Of a DNA stretch of 64,000 nt, positions 50,612-59,327 are shown piece by piece. Position 1 is the first letter of the stretch; each line of letters opens with the position of its first letter. A program made the translations under genes and the position numbers. Location: positions 1 to 64,000 of the forward strand of contig CAUAFT010000011.1 in the NCBI GenBank assembly GCA_958428365.1, read 5' to 3'. The notes under the pieces were generated by a model, which did no database searches, was not told the DNA's origin, and saw only the letters and a program-made list of their open reading frames with translations. This DNA is from an uncultured Lachnospiraceae bacterium (GTDB lineage: Bacteria > Bacillota > Clostridia > Lachnospirales > Lachnospiraceae).

Positions 50612-51823
50612 ATGGCAATGATAGTACAACACAACCTTACAGCAATGAACTCTAACCGTCAGTTAGGTATCACAACAAGCGCTCAGTCTAAATCATCTGA
50701 GAAATTATCATCTGGTTACAGAATCAACCGTGCAGGCGATGATGCAGCAGGATTAAAGATTTCTGAGAAAATGAGAAGCCAGGTTCGTGGACTTGACCGT
50801 GCGTCCACAAATGCACAGGACGGTGTATCCTTAATTCAGACAGCTGAAGGTGCTTTAAATGAAGCTCATTCTATCCTTCAGAGAATGAATGAATTAGCAG
50901 TTCAGGGTGCTAACGACACCAATGAAAGCATTGACCGTGATGCTATCAACGAAGAGTTGGATGCATTGACTCAGGAATTAGACAGAATTTCTACCACAAC
51001 TCAGTTCAACAAACAGAACCTGTTAGATGGATCTTTCCAGGATAAGAATCTTCAGGTTGGTGCTAATGCAAATCAGAAGATTGTTATCAGCATTGGTAAC
51101 ATGAACGCTGAGACTTTAGGCTTAAGAAGCATCAAAGGTCAGGAAAAAGGTGATGTTCAGAAGGGTGTTAAGCCAGTATCCATCAACTACAATGGTAATA
51201 CATATGCATACGACAATGCTAAAACTGTATCTGCAAATAAGACAGCAGCAATTTCTACATTCCAGGCAGCAATTTCCAAGAATGCTAACGTAGATCAGTA
51301 TGCTATGCAGTTCAGTGCTTCAGCTACAGCAGGCTGGTATATTGATGCATCAGGTAATCAATATTCACAGGCTAGTCTGGCCATGAAAGCTGATATTTCT
51401 GCGGCAAAAGCAGCAGTAAGTGCAGCGATTGAGACAAGTTTTGCTACATATCTTACAACAGAGAATATTGCAGCAGATGATGTAACAGTAGGTGTGAAAG
51501 GTTCTGCATTTAAATTAGATAAACCGGGTGTTGATACCTATTCTAAAGCGAATGCAACTATAACAGCAGTACAGGATGCTATTAACAAAGTATCTTCTCA
51601 GAGATCTGCACTTGGTGCATTACAGAACAGATTAGAGCATACAATTGCTAACTTGGACAACGTAGCAGAGAATACGCAGGCAGCTGAATCCCGTATCCGT
51701 GATACAGATATGGCAGATGAGATGGTTGAATACAGCAAGAATAATATTCTTGCTCAGGCTGGACAGTCTATGCTTGCTCAGGCTAATCAGTCCACTCAGG
51801 GTGTATTATCCTTATTACAGTAA
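50612..51823 (+). CDS. fliC: Flagellin FliC/Hag
   Basis: This is the main filament protein. The N-terminus MIVQHNLTAMNSNRQLGI with SSEKLSSGYRINRAGDDAAGLKISEKMRSQVRGL, and the C-terminus NLDNVAENTQAAESRIRDTDMADEMVEYSKNNILAQAGQSMLAQANQSTQGVLSLLQ, are conserved D0/D1 helices. The central variable region is modest (about residues 175-320) and rich in Ala, Lys, Ser and Thr, the likely site of glycosylation. The start at 50612 has AAGGAGG upstream. Codon use is optimised compared with its neighbours, as expected for an abundant protein. Confidence 0.97.
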   Translation: MAMIVQHNLTAMNSNRQLGITTSAQSKSSEKLSSGYRINRAGDDAAGLKISEKMRSQVRGLDRASTNAQDGVSLIQTAEGALNEAHSILQRMNELAVQGANDTNESIDRDAINEELDALTQELDRISTTTQFNKQNLLDGSFQDKNLQVGANANQKIVISIGNMNAETLGLRSIKGQEKGDVQKGVKPVSINYNGNTYAYDNAKTVSANKTAAISTFQAAISKNANVDQYAMQFSASATAGWYIDASGNQYSQASLAMKADISAAKAAVSAAIETSFATYLTTENIAADDVTVGVKGSAFKLDKPGVDTYSKANATITAVQDAINKVSSQRSALGALQNRLEHTIANLDNVAENTQAAESRIRDTDMADEMVEYSKNNILAQAGQSMLAQANQSTQGVLSLLQ

Positions 51824-51874
51824 TTATCAATATCAGAAATTTGTTTTTAGACAGATTTTAATAAGAAAACGAAT

Positions 51875-51901
51875 AAAGGAGTTGGCATTGCCAGCTCCTT
51901 T
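51875..51901 (+). terminator. Intrinsic terminator after fliC
   Basis: AAAGGAGTTGGC pairs perfectly with GCCAGCTCCTTT around a 3-base loop, followed by TATTCTT. Confidence 0.85.
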
Positions 51902-51930
51902 ATTCTTAGAAAAAGTGGCAGGATGAAAAG

Positions 51931-52269
51931 ATGAAAGAAAAGATTGAGAGTTTATATCAGAAAGTTGTTGGAATTTCAGCCGCCTATTTGATTTATCAAG
52001 AGCGGAAAACAATTGATTTAACGAAGAAAATTATCCCGCAGATACAGGAATTTGTATTGTGGTTTTTAGAGGGAAATAAATTTGGAATAGAAGATGAGTT
52101 GTATCAGGGAATGAGCAGAAATCTACTTGTGATTCTGGAGGACATTTTAGAAGCGCTTAAGCAGGAAGATCGTGTATTGCTGCAAGATGCATTGGCACAC
52201 GGGTTGATGGGATATTTGGAGCTTTTTATAGAAAAAGAACAGGGGGAAGAGGAAGATGACACGATATGA
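51931..52269 (+). CDS. Small helical protein upstream of Maf
   Basis: I do not recognise this 112-residue protein. It is predicted fully helical, with no membrane helix and an acidic C-terminus. Its size and its place between flagellin and a Maf glycosyltransferase suggest a chaperone or accessory for flagellin modification. Its last 14 bases overlap the Maf gene, implying translational coupling. A weak resemblance to FliS/FliT-type bundles exists only in size and helicity. Confidence 0.5.
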   Translation: MKEKIESLYQKVVGISAAYLIYQERKTIDLTKKIIPQIQEFVLWFLEGNKFGIEDELYQGMSRNLLVILEDILEALKQEDRVLLQDALAHGLMGYLELFIEKEQGEEEDDTI

Positions 52270-54136
52270 AGAGAACTTGGAAATATTAGCAGAAGCATAT
52301 CCTCAGATGGATGTTCTGATTGAAGAAGCCAAGAAAAATCTGGAACCGGAACTTGAAATAATTGAAGAGGTTTCTTACGATGGAGAGACTATCCTTAAAA
52401 TCAAGAAAGATAATAGAATTTGTTATTTGAATGGAAAACGTAACACGAAGGAATCGGCGCAGATATGGAGGGAAACATTAGGAGAGTTGCAGGTGAATGC
52501 ACCTGTTTTTATAATGGGATTGGGAAATCACACTTATCTACAGGATTTGGTTGAAAACACAAAAAATCGAATTGCAATTGTTATATATGAACCATCTGTT
52601 CAGATTTTTTTGAAATTTCTCGAAACAGTTTCATTAAAAGGTTGGATGGAAAAGCATACAATTGTGTTCTGGGTACGCGGAATTGAAGGTATGGATGAAA
52701 AAGCGATGGAAAAGTTATTGAAGCGCATTATAAGATATGAGATGCTGCCATATTCCAGAAAGCTTGTTCTGCCAAATTATGATATTTTATTTCCGGAAGA
52801 AACAATAGATTTTTTAAGAATGGTTCGTGATATTGCAAAAACTGAGATAATTCAGTACAATACTCAGATGCTTTTTTCAACTGTTATGGTTAAAAATCTA
52901 TTGTCAAATATAAGATATTTTTGCGATGGATATAAGACGACTCAGCTTGTAGATGTGATACCAAGAGATATACCGGGAATTGTTGTGGCAGCTGGACCTT
53001 CTTTGAATAAGAATATTAAGGAGTTGAAAAAGGCAAAAGGAAGAGCTTTTATCATTGCAGTAGATACGGCAATAAAACCTCTTCTGGCGGAAGGAATTAT
53101 TCCGGATATGTTCGCGATTATTGATGGTAAAAAGGAATTTAAGTTGGTGCAGGATGAAAGGGCAAGAGAGATACCTCTTCTTTCAACAATAAATGCGAAT
53201 AGTGATGTGTTAGATTATCATACTGGTATGAAGTTTTTCTATAATGAGGGATTTTTGATAGCTGAGCGGATTTTCAGAAAAAGTAAAATGAGGGCAGGCA
53301 ATGTTGATTCCGGTGGCTCGGTTGCTACCAATGCGTTTTCTTTGCTTTATAAATTGGGATTTACACGCATTATTCTGGTGGGACAGGATTTGGCATATAC
53401 CAATAATAAATCCCATGCAGATGGAACGTTTGAAACAGTAATGGAGGAAAAGGATACTCGGAATTATATTATGGTGGAAGGTAATGTCGAAGAAAAAGTT
53501 CCAACCATTGCTAATCTTAAAAGTTATCTTGAGTGGTATGATTATTATATTAGGAATATACAGGAGCGTAATCCGGATTTTCGTGTAATTAATGCAACAG
53601 AGGGCGGCGCTAAAATTAAAAATACAGAGATTATGAGCTTACATGATGCTATTCAGCAAGAGTGCACGAAAGAGGTAGATATACAGGAATGCTTCAAAAA
53701 GCTTTCACCAATGTTGGATGCAGAGTCGAAATTATGGGCAGAAGAATATTTGCGCGAAATACCATCTAAATTTAAAACGTTGGCTGTAGATGCAGGAAAA
53801 GCAAAAAAGACATATCAAAAATTGGATAAAATATCTAGGAAGAAAAATTTAGATACAAAAGAATATTTGTCCATATTGAAGAAGATAAAAAAAGCGAATC
53901 ATGCGATTGAGGCAAATGAAATATATCAGTTGGTGGCTTCCACAATGGTAAATGCACAATATATTCTGTGGAATGAACAGTTCCAACATGAAGATTCCGT
54001 AAATGAAGAAGGGAAGGAAATCGCACGTAAAGGAATCCTTTATGCGGAAAACGTTAAAAAAATGGCAGAATTATTCCAGGAGTATGCGGAAGAATTATAC
54101 AAAGATATAGGTGGGAAGCAAGAGCAAATGCTTTAA
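52256..54136 (+). CDS. Maf-type motility accessory glycosyltransferase (DUF115)
   Basis: The 626-residue protein contains the central MAF_flag10/DUF115 domain: IPGIVVAAGPSLNKNIKELKKAKGRAFIIAVDTAIKPLLAEGIIPDMFAIIDGKKE and ILVGQDLAYTNNKSHADGTFE. Maf proteins transfer nonulosonic acids such as pseudaminic or legionaminic acid to flagellin in the cytoplasm. The genes that follow for CMP-nonulosonate synthesis fit this role. The N-terminal 200 residues and the C-terminal helical region are as in other Maf proteins. Confidence 0.88.
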   Translation: MTRYEENLEILAEAYPQMDVLIEEAKKNLEPELEIIEEVSYDGETILKIKKDNRICYLNGKRNTKESAQIWRETLGELQVNAPVFIMGLGNHTYLQDLVENTKNRIAIVIYEPSVQIFLKFLETVSLKGWMEKHTIVFWVRGIEGMDEKAMEKLLKRIIRYEMLPYSRKLVLPNYDILFPEETIDFLRMVRDIAKTEIIQYNTQMLFSTVMVKNLLSNIRYFCDGYKTTQLVDVIPRDIPGIVVAAGPSLNKNIKELKKAKGRAFIIAVDTAIKPLLAEGIIPDMFAIIDGKKEFKLVQDERAREIPLLSTINANSDVLDYHTGMKFFYNEGFLIAERIFRKSKMRAGNVDSGGSVATNAFSLLYKLGFTRIILVGQDLAYTNNKSHADGTFETVMEEKDTRNYIMVEGNVEEKVPTIANLKSYLEWYDYYIRNIQERNPDFRVINATEGGAKIKNTEIMSLHDAIQQECTKEVDIQECFKKLSPMLDAESKLWAEEYLREIPSKFKTLAVDAGKAKKTYQKLDKISRKKNLDTKEYLSILKKIKKANHAIEANEIYQLVASTMVNAQYILWNEQFQHEDSVNEEGKEIARKGILYAENVKKMAELFQEYAEELYKDIGGKQEQML

Positions 54137-54159
54137 GGAAGATTGATAGGAGATAACAC

Positions 54160-55302
54160 ATGAAGATTGAAAAGACGGAACATTTGAAATTTGCTATGAT
54201 GTCAGGGGCACTAAAAAATGCAGGAGATTTTTTGATTGTAAAGAGAAGTGAGGAATTGATAAAACATGTCTATCCCAATGCGGAATTCTCTTTTTTTAAT
54301 CGCTGTACATCTTTAGAAGAGTATTTAGAAAAGATAAATGGGATGGATGCCATGATATTCTGCGGCGGTCCGGCATATCTGCCGCAGTTGTATCCACAGG
54401 TGTTCCCGTTGGTCCCGGATTTGAACCGTATTCAGGTGCCGATGTTTGCGCTGGGATTGGGATGGTTTGGAACCAGCTATACCAATAAAGCAGTATACAA
54501 TTACCGTTTTACGGACAGCACAGTGGGGCTGTTGAAAAGAATAGAATCCGATACCAAAGTCTTAGGATGCCGTGACTGGTATAGTGTGAGTGTGCTTCGC
54601 AACAATGGTATCTGGTCAGGAAAGATGACAGGATGTCCGGCGTGGTACAATCTGGAATTTGTAAATCAGCAGACATTTACTTCGGCAAATCCTTATGATG
54701 TGAAAAAGGTATGTATTTCCGATCCGGCGAATGCGAATTATTTGGAAAACATGATTGATATTGCGGCATATGTAAGGCAGATTTTCCCGAAGGCAGAGAT
54801 AAAAATAGTTTTTCACAGAGGAATGAAGGCGGATTCTTACACAGATGAACGGACAGCACAGATGATACAAAAAGCAGTGACGGAATGTGAAGGTCTGGGG
54901 GCGCAATGTGTGGATATCAGTTATGGAGAGAATGGTTTTTCCGTCTATGATGATTGTGATTTGCATCTTGGATTTCGTGTTCATGCCCATATTTACAATC
55001 TGAGCCATCGCAATATTTCTGTTTTGATTGAAGAAGATGGAAGGGGTTCCGGAGTCAATAAGGCGCTGGGATTAGAGAATATTGCGGCATATGACCTGGG
55101 TGTGAAAGTAAACTACGACGGAGACCGTGTAATTAATGCGGTTGGAAAAGTGCCGAACCGCTATCTGTTGCAAATGGTGGATGATTATGTGAATAATCTC
55201 TATCAGACAGATTTTATGCAGATCAAGAATGCTTATGGACTCATGCAGAAGTATTTCCGTATTATGGAAAAACATGTGGAGAGTCTGGGGGAATATCTTT
55301 AA
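54160..55302 (+). CDS. Polysaccharide pyruvyl transferase family protein
   Basis: Motifs FCGGPAYLPQLYPQ, DSTVGLLKRIESDTKVLGCRDWYSVSVLRNNGI and DLHLGFRVHAHIYNLSHRNISVLIEEDGRGSGVN fit the polysaccharide pyruvyl transferase superfamily, which adds ketal pyruvate from PEP to sugars or acts as a sugar transferase. Its place inside the nonulosonate cluster suggests a flagellin glycan modification. Its length of 380 residues is normal. Confidence 0.8.
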   Translation: MKIEKTEHLKFAMMSGALKNAGDFLIVKRSEELIKHVYPNAEFSFFNRCTSLEEYLEKINGMDAMIFCGGPAYLPQLYPQVFPLVPDLNRIQVPMFALGLGWFGTSYTNKAVYNYRFTDSTVGLLKRIESDTKVLGCRDWYSVSVLRNNGIWSGKMTGCPAWYNLEFVNQQTFTSANPYDVKKVCISDPANANYLENMIDIAAYVRQIFPKAEIKIVFHRGMKADSYTDERTAQMIQKAVTECEGLGAQCVDISYGENGFSVYDDCDLHLGFRVHAHIYNLSHRNISVLIEEDGRGSGVNKALGLENIAAYDLGVKVNYDGDRVINAVGKVPNRYLLQMVDDYVNNLYQTDFMQIKNAYGLMQKYFRIMEKHVESLGEYL

Positions 55303-55320
55303 TAGATGGAGGAACAGCAG

Positions 55321-56952
55321 ATGAACGTATTGGCAGTCATTCCGGCAAGAGGCGGTTCCAAAGGGATTCCGAGAAAGAATGTTCGCTTGATGGATGGGAA
55401 GCCGTTAATTGCCTATTCACTGATGAATGCAAAGGCATGCGCTGCAATCACTGATACGGTTGTCACAACAGATGATTCCGAGGTTATGGCGATTGCCAAA
55501 ATGCATGATGTCGAGGTTATTGAAAGAAGACCGGAGCTGGCGGCGGACCATATCACGCTGGATCCTGTTATTTATGATGCTCTTTTTCAGATGGAGGAAA
55601 AGAAAGGGTATCGTTATGATGTGGTGATTACGCTTCAGGCAACTTCCCCTTTGTTGAAAAGCGAGACTTTAAATCAGGCTGTTGAGCAATTCGTAAGTGA
55701 TGATAAGGATACCTACATCAGTGTGGTAAATCAGGCGCATTTATCCTGGGGGAAGAATGAGAAGGGATTTTTTCCGAATTATAAAGAGCGTTTGAATCGG
55801 CAGCAGTTGCCGCCTAATTATCTGGAGACGGGAGCCTTCTTTATTACCAGACGGGAATTTGTTACGGAAAATAGCCGTCTTGGAAGAAATATATCAGTAT
55901 ATGAAGTGGATGAAAAAGAAGCAGTCGATATTGATACGGCAAATGACTGGATGATTTGTGAGCATGAGTTAAAGAAAAAGAGGATTGTATTCCGTGCAGA
56001 TGGTTATAAAGAGCGGGGGATGGGACATATTTATCATTGCCTGACTCTGGCTTATCGCATGACGGGACAGGAAATCATGTTTGTTACGAATAAGAATCAC
56101 AGAGAAGGCTATGAAAAGTTAAAGAACAGTTTTCTTCCGGTACACACCATTGAACGTGAGGAAGAGTTCTATGAGTTTTTGGAGTCCTATCAGCCGGATG
56201 TGGTTGTAAATGATTGTCTGAATACCACAAAAGAGCATATTTTAAGGTTGAAAGAACTGGCGAAGAAAGTAATCACGATTGAAGATTTGGGAGAGGGGGC
56301 GCTCTATGCGGATGCGGTCATCAATGCCCTTTACAATGTGGATGCGCCAAATCCCAACCAATATGTGGGTTCGGACTATGTCTGTATCCGGGATGAATTT
56401 CTGATTCGCAGGCCGAAAGAGTTCTCAGAACAGGTACAGAATGTACTGGTGATGTTCGGTGGAACAGACCCGTCGAATCTGACGAAAAAAATTTACAAAA
56501 TGGCAGAAAGGCTACAGATGGAAGAGCCGCAGATGGAGATTCATTTTATTACAGGAAGCGGTTATTCTGTCATGGAAAATCAAATTGTTACGGATGAAGA
56601 AAAAAAGATTTTCATACATAACAACGTTCAGAATGTCTCGGAATATATGGAACAGGCGGATTTAGCGTTCACGTCCCAGGGAAGGACGGTTTTTGAACTG
56701 GCGGCCATGGGTGTACCTGCCATTGTGCTTGCACAGAATCAGAGAGAACAGATGCATACCTTTGCGCAGATGGAAAATGGATTTCTGAATCTGGGGCTTG
56801 GCAGAGACGTGACGGAAGAAACGATTCTATCCACCTTTCAATGGTTAGTTCATACACCGCAGATTCGCAAGGAAATGAGAGATCTGATGTTGCGAAACAG
56901 GCTTGACAAGAGTACGGATCGTGTTTTAGATATCATTTTAAAAGATGACTAG
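55321..56952 (+). CDS. Fused CMP-nonulosonate synthetase and PseG-like nucleotide-sugar hydrolase
   Basis: Residues 1-225 are a CMP-sugar synthetase of the NeuA/PseF type: VIPARGGSKGIPRKNVRLMDGKPLIAYSL, then LQATSPLL and AVDIDTANDW. Residues 230-543 resemble PseG: FRADGYKERGMGHIYHCLTLAYRM, ITIEDLGEGALYADAVINALY, VLVMFGGTDPSNLTKKI and AFTSQGRTVFELAAMGVPAIVLA. PseG removes UDP before the synthase step, so this protein carries the enzymes on both sides of NeuB/PseI. The ATG at 55321 has GGAGG upstream; the ATG at 55306 abuts that site. Confidence 0.88.
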   Translation: MNVLAVIPARGGSKGIPRKNVRLMDGKPLIAYSLMNAKACAAITDTVVTTDDSEVMAIAKMHDVEVIERRPELAADHITLDPVIYDALFQMEEKKGYRYDVVITLQATSPLLKSETLNQAVEQFVSDDKDTYISVVNQAHLSWGKNEKGFFPNYKERLNRQQLPPNYLETGAFFITRREFVTENSRLGRNISVYEVDEKEAVDIDTANDWMICEHELKKKRIVFRADGYKERGMGHIYHCLTLAYRMTGQEIMFVTNKNHREGYEKLKNSFLPVHTIEREEEFYEFLESYQPDVVVNDCLNTTKEHILRLKELAKKVITIEDLGEGALYADAVINALYNVDAPNPNQYVGSDYVCIRDEFLIRRPKEFSEQVQNVLVMFGGTDPSNLTKKIYKMAERLQMEEPQMEIHFITGSGYSVMENQIVTDEEKKIFIHNNVQNVSEYMEQADLAFTSQGRTVFELAAMGVPAIVLAQNQREQMHTFAQMENGFLNLGLGRDVTEETILSTFQWLVHTPQIRKEMRDLMLRNRLDKSTDRVLDIILKDD

Positions 56953-56969
56953 TATAGGAGGAAATGGCA

Positions 56970-58037
56970 ATGAGTTGTATTATAGAACAGGTTAAACGGG
57001 GGGGATTCGTATTAATCGCTGAGATTGGTGTGAATTATTATGACATTGCGAAAAAAGATGGAATTTCCAATATGGAAGCAGCGAAAAAGATGGTACGGGA
57101 AGCAAAAGAAGCGGGAATCCATGCTGTAAAATTCCAGACCTATAAAGCAGGAACCCTGGCAGCAAAGGACTCACCGTCCTATTGGGATACAACGGAAGAG
57201 AGTACCAGCTCCCAATATGAGTTATTTAAAAAGTTCGATTCTTTTGGCTATGAGGAGTATCGGGAATTAGCAGAGTATTGTAAAGAGCAGGGGATTGAGT
57301 TTTTATCTACGGCATTTGACATTGAATCAGCCGATTATCTTGATGAACTTATGGAGGTATATAAGATATCCTCCTCGGATTTGAACAATCATCCATTTGT
57401 AGAATATCAGGCGAAGAAGGGCAAGCCGATTCTCTTATCAGTAGGGGCTTCTAATGCAAACGAGATTGACGAGACGATTGCCTGCATTCGAAAATATAAT
57501 CAACAGCCGATTGTGTTATTGCATTGTGTGTTGGAATATCCGACGCCTTACGAACATGCAAATCTGAATAAGATTGTTTCTTTAAAAGAACGTTATCCGG
57601 ATTTGGTTATCGGATATTCTGACCATACAAAACCGGATATCTGCAAGGATGTCATTAAAACGGCATATAATCTGGGTGCTCAGGTGGTTGAAAAACACTA
57701 TACCTTAGATAAAACTCTGACCGGAAATGACCATTACCATGCAATGGATCCGCAAGATGCAAAACAGATACTGGAAGGGATCGCATTTTTGGATAAGATT
57801 CGGGGGGATTATGAATTGTCCTGTCTGGAGAGCGAAAAGATGGCAAGACAAAATGCAAGGCGTTCTTTAGTCAGCAGTATGAAAATTAAGAAAGGCACTG
57901 TAATCGAAGAAAAAATGTTGACCTTCAAGCGTCCGGGAACCGGAATTCATCCTGAGGATATGCAAAAGCTGGTTGGAAAGAGAGCGAAGGAAGACATTCT
58001 TGAGGATATGATTTTAAAATGGGAAATGTTTCAATAG
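56970..58037 (+). CDS. NeuB/PseI-like nonulosonate synthase
   Basis: It should condense phosphoenolpyruvate with a six-carbon amino sugar to make a nine-carbon nonulosonic acid. The barrel has LIAEIGVNYYD, AVKFQTYKAG, KISSSDLNNHPFVEY and GYSDHTKP, and the C-terminal SAF (antifreeze-like) domain is RSLVSSMKIKKGTVIEEKMLTFKRPGTGI. Sialic, legionaminic and pseudaminic types cannot be separated with certainty. The neighbouring PseG-like domain favours pseudaminic acid or a relative. The ATG at 56970 lies eight bases after TAGGAGG. Confidence 0.9.
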   Translation: MSCIIEQVKRGGFVLIAEIGVNYYDIAKKDGISNMEAAKKMVREAKEAGIHAVKFQTYKAGTLAAKDSPSYWDTTEESTSSQYELFKKFDSFGYEEYRELAEYCKEQGIEFLSTAFDIESADYLDELMEVYKISSSDLNNHPFVEYQAKKGKPILLSVGASNANEIDETIACIRKYNQQPIVLLHCVLEYPTPYEHANLNKIVSLKERYPDLVIGYSDHTKPDICKDVIKTAYNLGAQVVEKHYTLDKTLTGNDHYHAMDPQDAKQILEGIAFLDKIRGDYELSCLESEKMARQNARRSLVSSMKIKKGTVIEEKMLTFKRPGTGIHPEDMQKLVGKRAKEDILEDMILKWEMFQ

Positions 58038-58074
58038 ATGATGACGTTTGCAGGAAGTTGGGAAGAATAGATTA

Positions 58075-59118
58075 ATGAACAACATAGAACAACAATTTTT
58101 ACAACTGGTACAAATCGTAGAAGGGATGCAGCAGAGAATCTCTTCCCTGGAAAATGCAAATCAGGTTTTGCTCCGTTCCAACAAACAGTGCCTGGAACTG
58201 TTGGAAGACCAGCAGAAGGAATTAGCGGCATATCAGCGGAATCTTTTCTTTGAGATGAATGATCCGTCTCTTTGCCGAAAAGAAGGAGAGAGGTTCTGGT
58301 ATCCGTCCATTCGCTCTGCGAAAGGGACCATTGACCTGATTGTTAACGAAGGAAAGTCCTTAGCCCGGTTTGGCGACGGTGAGTTCGCCGCAATCGCGGG
58401 AAGGATACGCCATAGATTTCAGACGGAGACTGACGAGGGGCTGAAACGGCGTCTGTTGGAGGTGCTTCAGTCAGAGGAAGAAAATCTGTTAATCGGAATC
58501 GCCGATAACTATGGCAGTTTGGAAAAATATACGGAACAGGCAAAGCGGGAAATACGCTGTTATTTAAGTCCTAAGGTCCGTAAGGAACACCTGAGTCTTT
58601 TGGATCCCCAAAAGACATATTATGATGCCTATGTTACAAGACCCTATGTGATGTATGCGGATAATCAGACGGCTGCGCCAGCAGAGAGATTTGCAGATTT
58701 ACAGAAAATATGGGAAAATCGTAATTGCGTTTTTGTGGAAGGTTGTTATACAAGGCTGGGGATTGGGAATGATCTGTTTGACAATGCGGGCAGTATTCAA
58801 AGAATCCTGGGTCCTGCGGAAAATGCATTCTCAAATTATCAGGAGATATTGGATACTTGCATGGAGCAGAAGAAAGATACCTTATTCTTGCTGGCGCTTG
58901 GACCGACGGCAACCGTCCTTGCTTATGATTTATGCAGGGCAGGATACCAGGCTGTGGATGTTGGGCATGTGGATTTGGAATATGAGTGGTTTTTGCAGGG
59001 AAAAGGATACAGGGTGCCCATAGAGGGAAAGTATAATAATGAGCTGGGGGAAGAACAACAGTTATTCCCGTTAAAAGATGAAGTCTATTTAAGCCAGATC
59101 ATTGGAGATTTTTCCTGA
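58075..59118 (+). CDS. GT-D-fold glycosyltransferase family protein
   Basis: An N-terminal coiled coil (residues 1-55) is followed by a GT-D type domain: SLARFGDGEFAAIAGR, LIGIADNYGSLEKYTEQA, FVEGCYTRLGIGNDLFDNA and FLLALGPTATVLAYDL, with GHVDLEYEW near the C-terminus. This fold occurs in transferases that extend glycans on bacterial surface proteins. It probably adds a further sugar to flagellin. The ATG at 58075 follows GGGAAGAA. Confidence 0.8.
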   Translation: MNNIEQQFLQLVQIVEGMQQRISSLENANQVLLRSNKQCLELLEDQQKELAAYQRNLFFEMNDPSLCRKEGERFWYPSIRSAKGTIDLIVNEGKSLARFGDGEFAAIAGRIRHRFQTETDEGLKRRLLEVLQSEEENLLIGIADNYGSLEKYTEQAKREIRCYLSPKVRKEHLSLLDPQKTYYDAYVTRPYVMYADNQTAAPAERFADLQKIWENRNCVFVEGCYTRLGIGNDLFDNAGSIQRILGPAENAFSNYQEILDTCMEQKKDTLFLLALGPTATVLAYDLCRAGYQAVDVGHVDLEYEWFLQGKGYRVPIEGKYNNELGEEQQLFPLKDEVYLSQIIGDFS

Positions 59119-59148
59119 TGAAAGAATTGCGTCAATCGGTTGTTCGTG

Positions 59149-59327
59149 TTAAGATAATTTCAAAGCATATTTTCTTTTGCAGTTTGTTGTGAGAACTGTA
59201 TCTTGCGATTTTCGGATCGTTCTGTCTATTTCAATATATCTTAGAAAATTCATGCTTTTAAAACCACATTTTTATAAAAGCAGGAGTTTTCGGGAAGTGC
59301 TCCTGCGAATAACAGGAGGAACTGAAT
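59149..59327 (+). promoter_or_regulatory. Conserved leader of Rpn gene 3 with alternative hairpins
   Basis: Diverged from the other two leaders, it still keeps AAGCATATTTTCT, TTCATGCTTT and the three elements: A, GCAGGAG at 59280-59286; B, CTCCTGC at 59300-59306; C, CAGGAGG at 59313-59319. A-B and B-C pairings are still possible, although the A-B loop shortened from about 28 to 13 bases. Confidence 0.62.
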
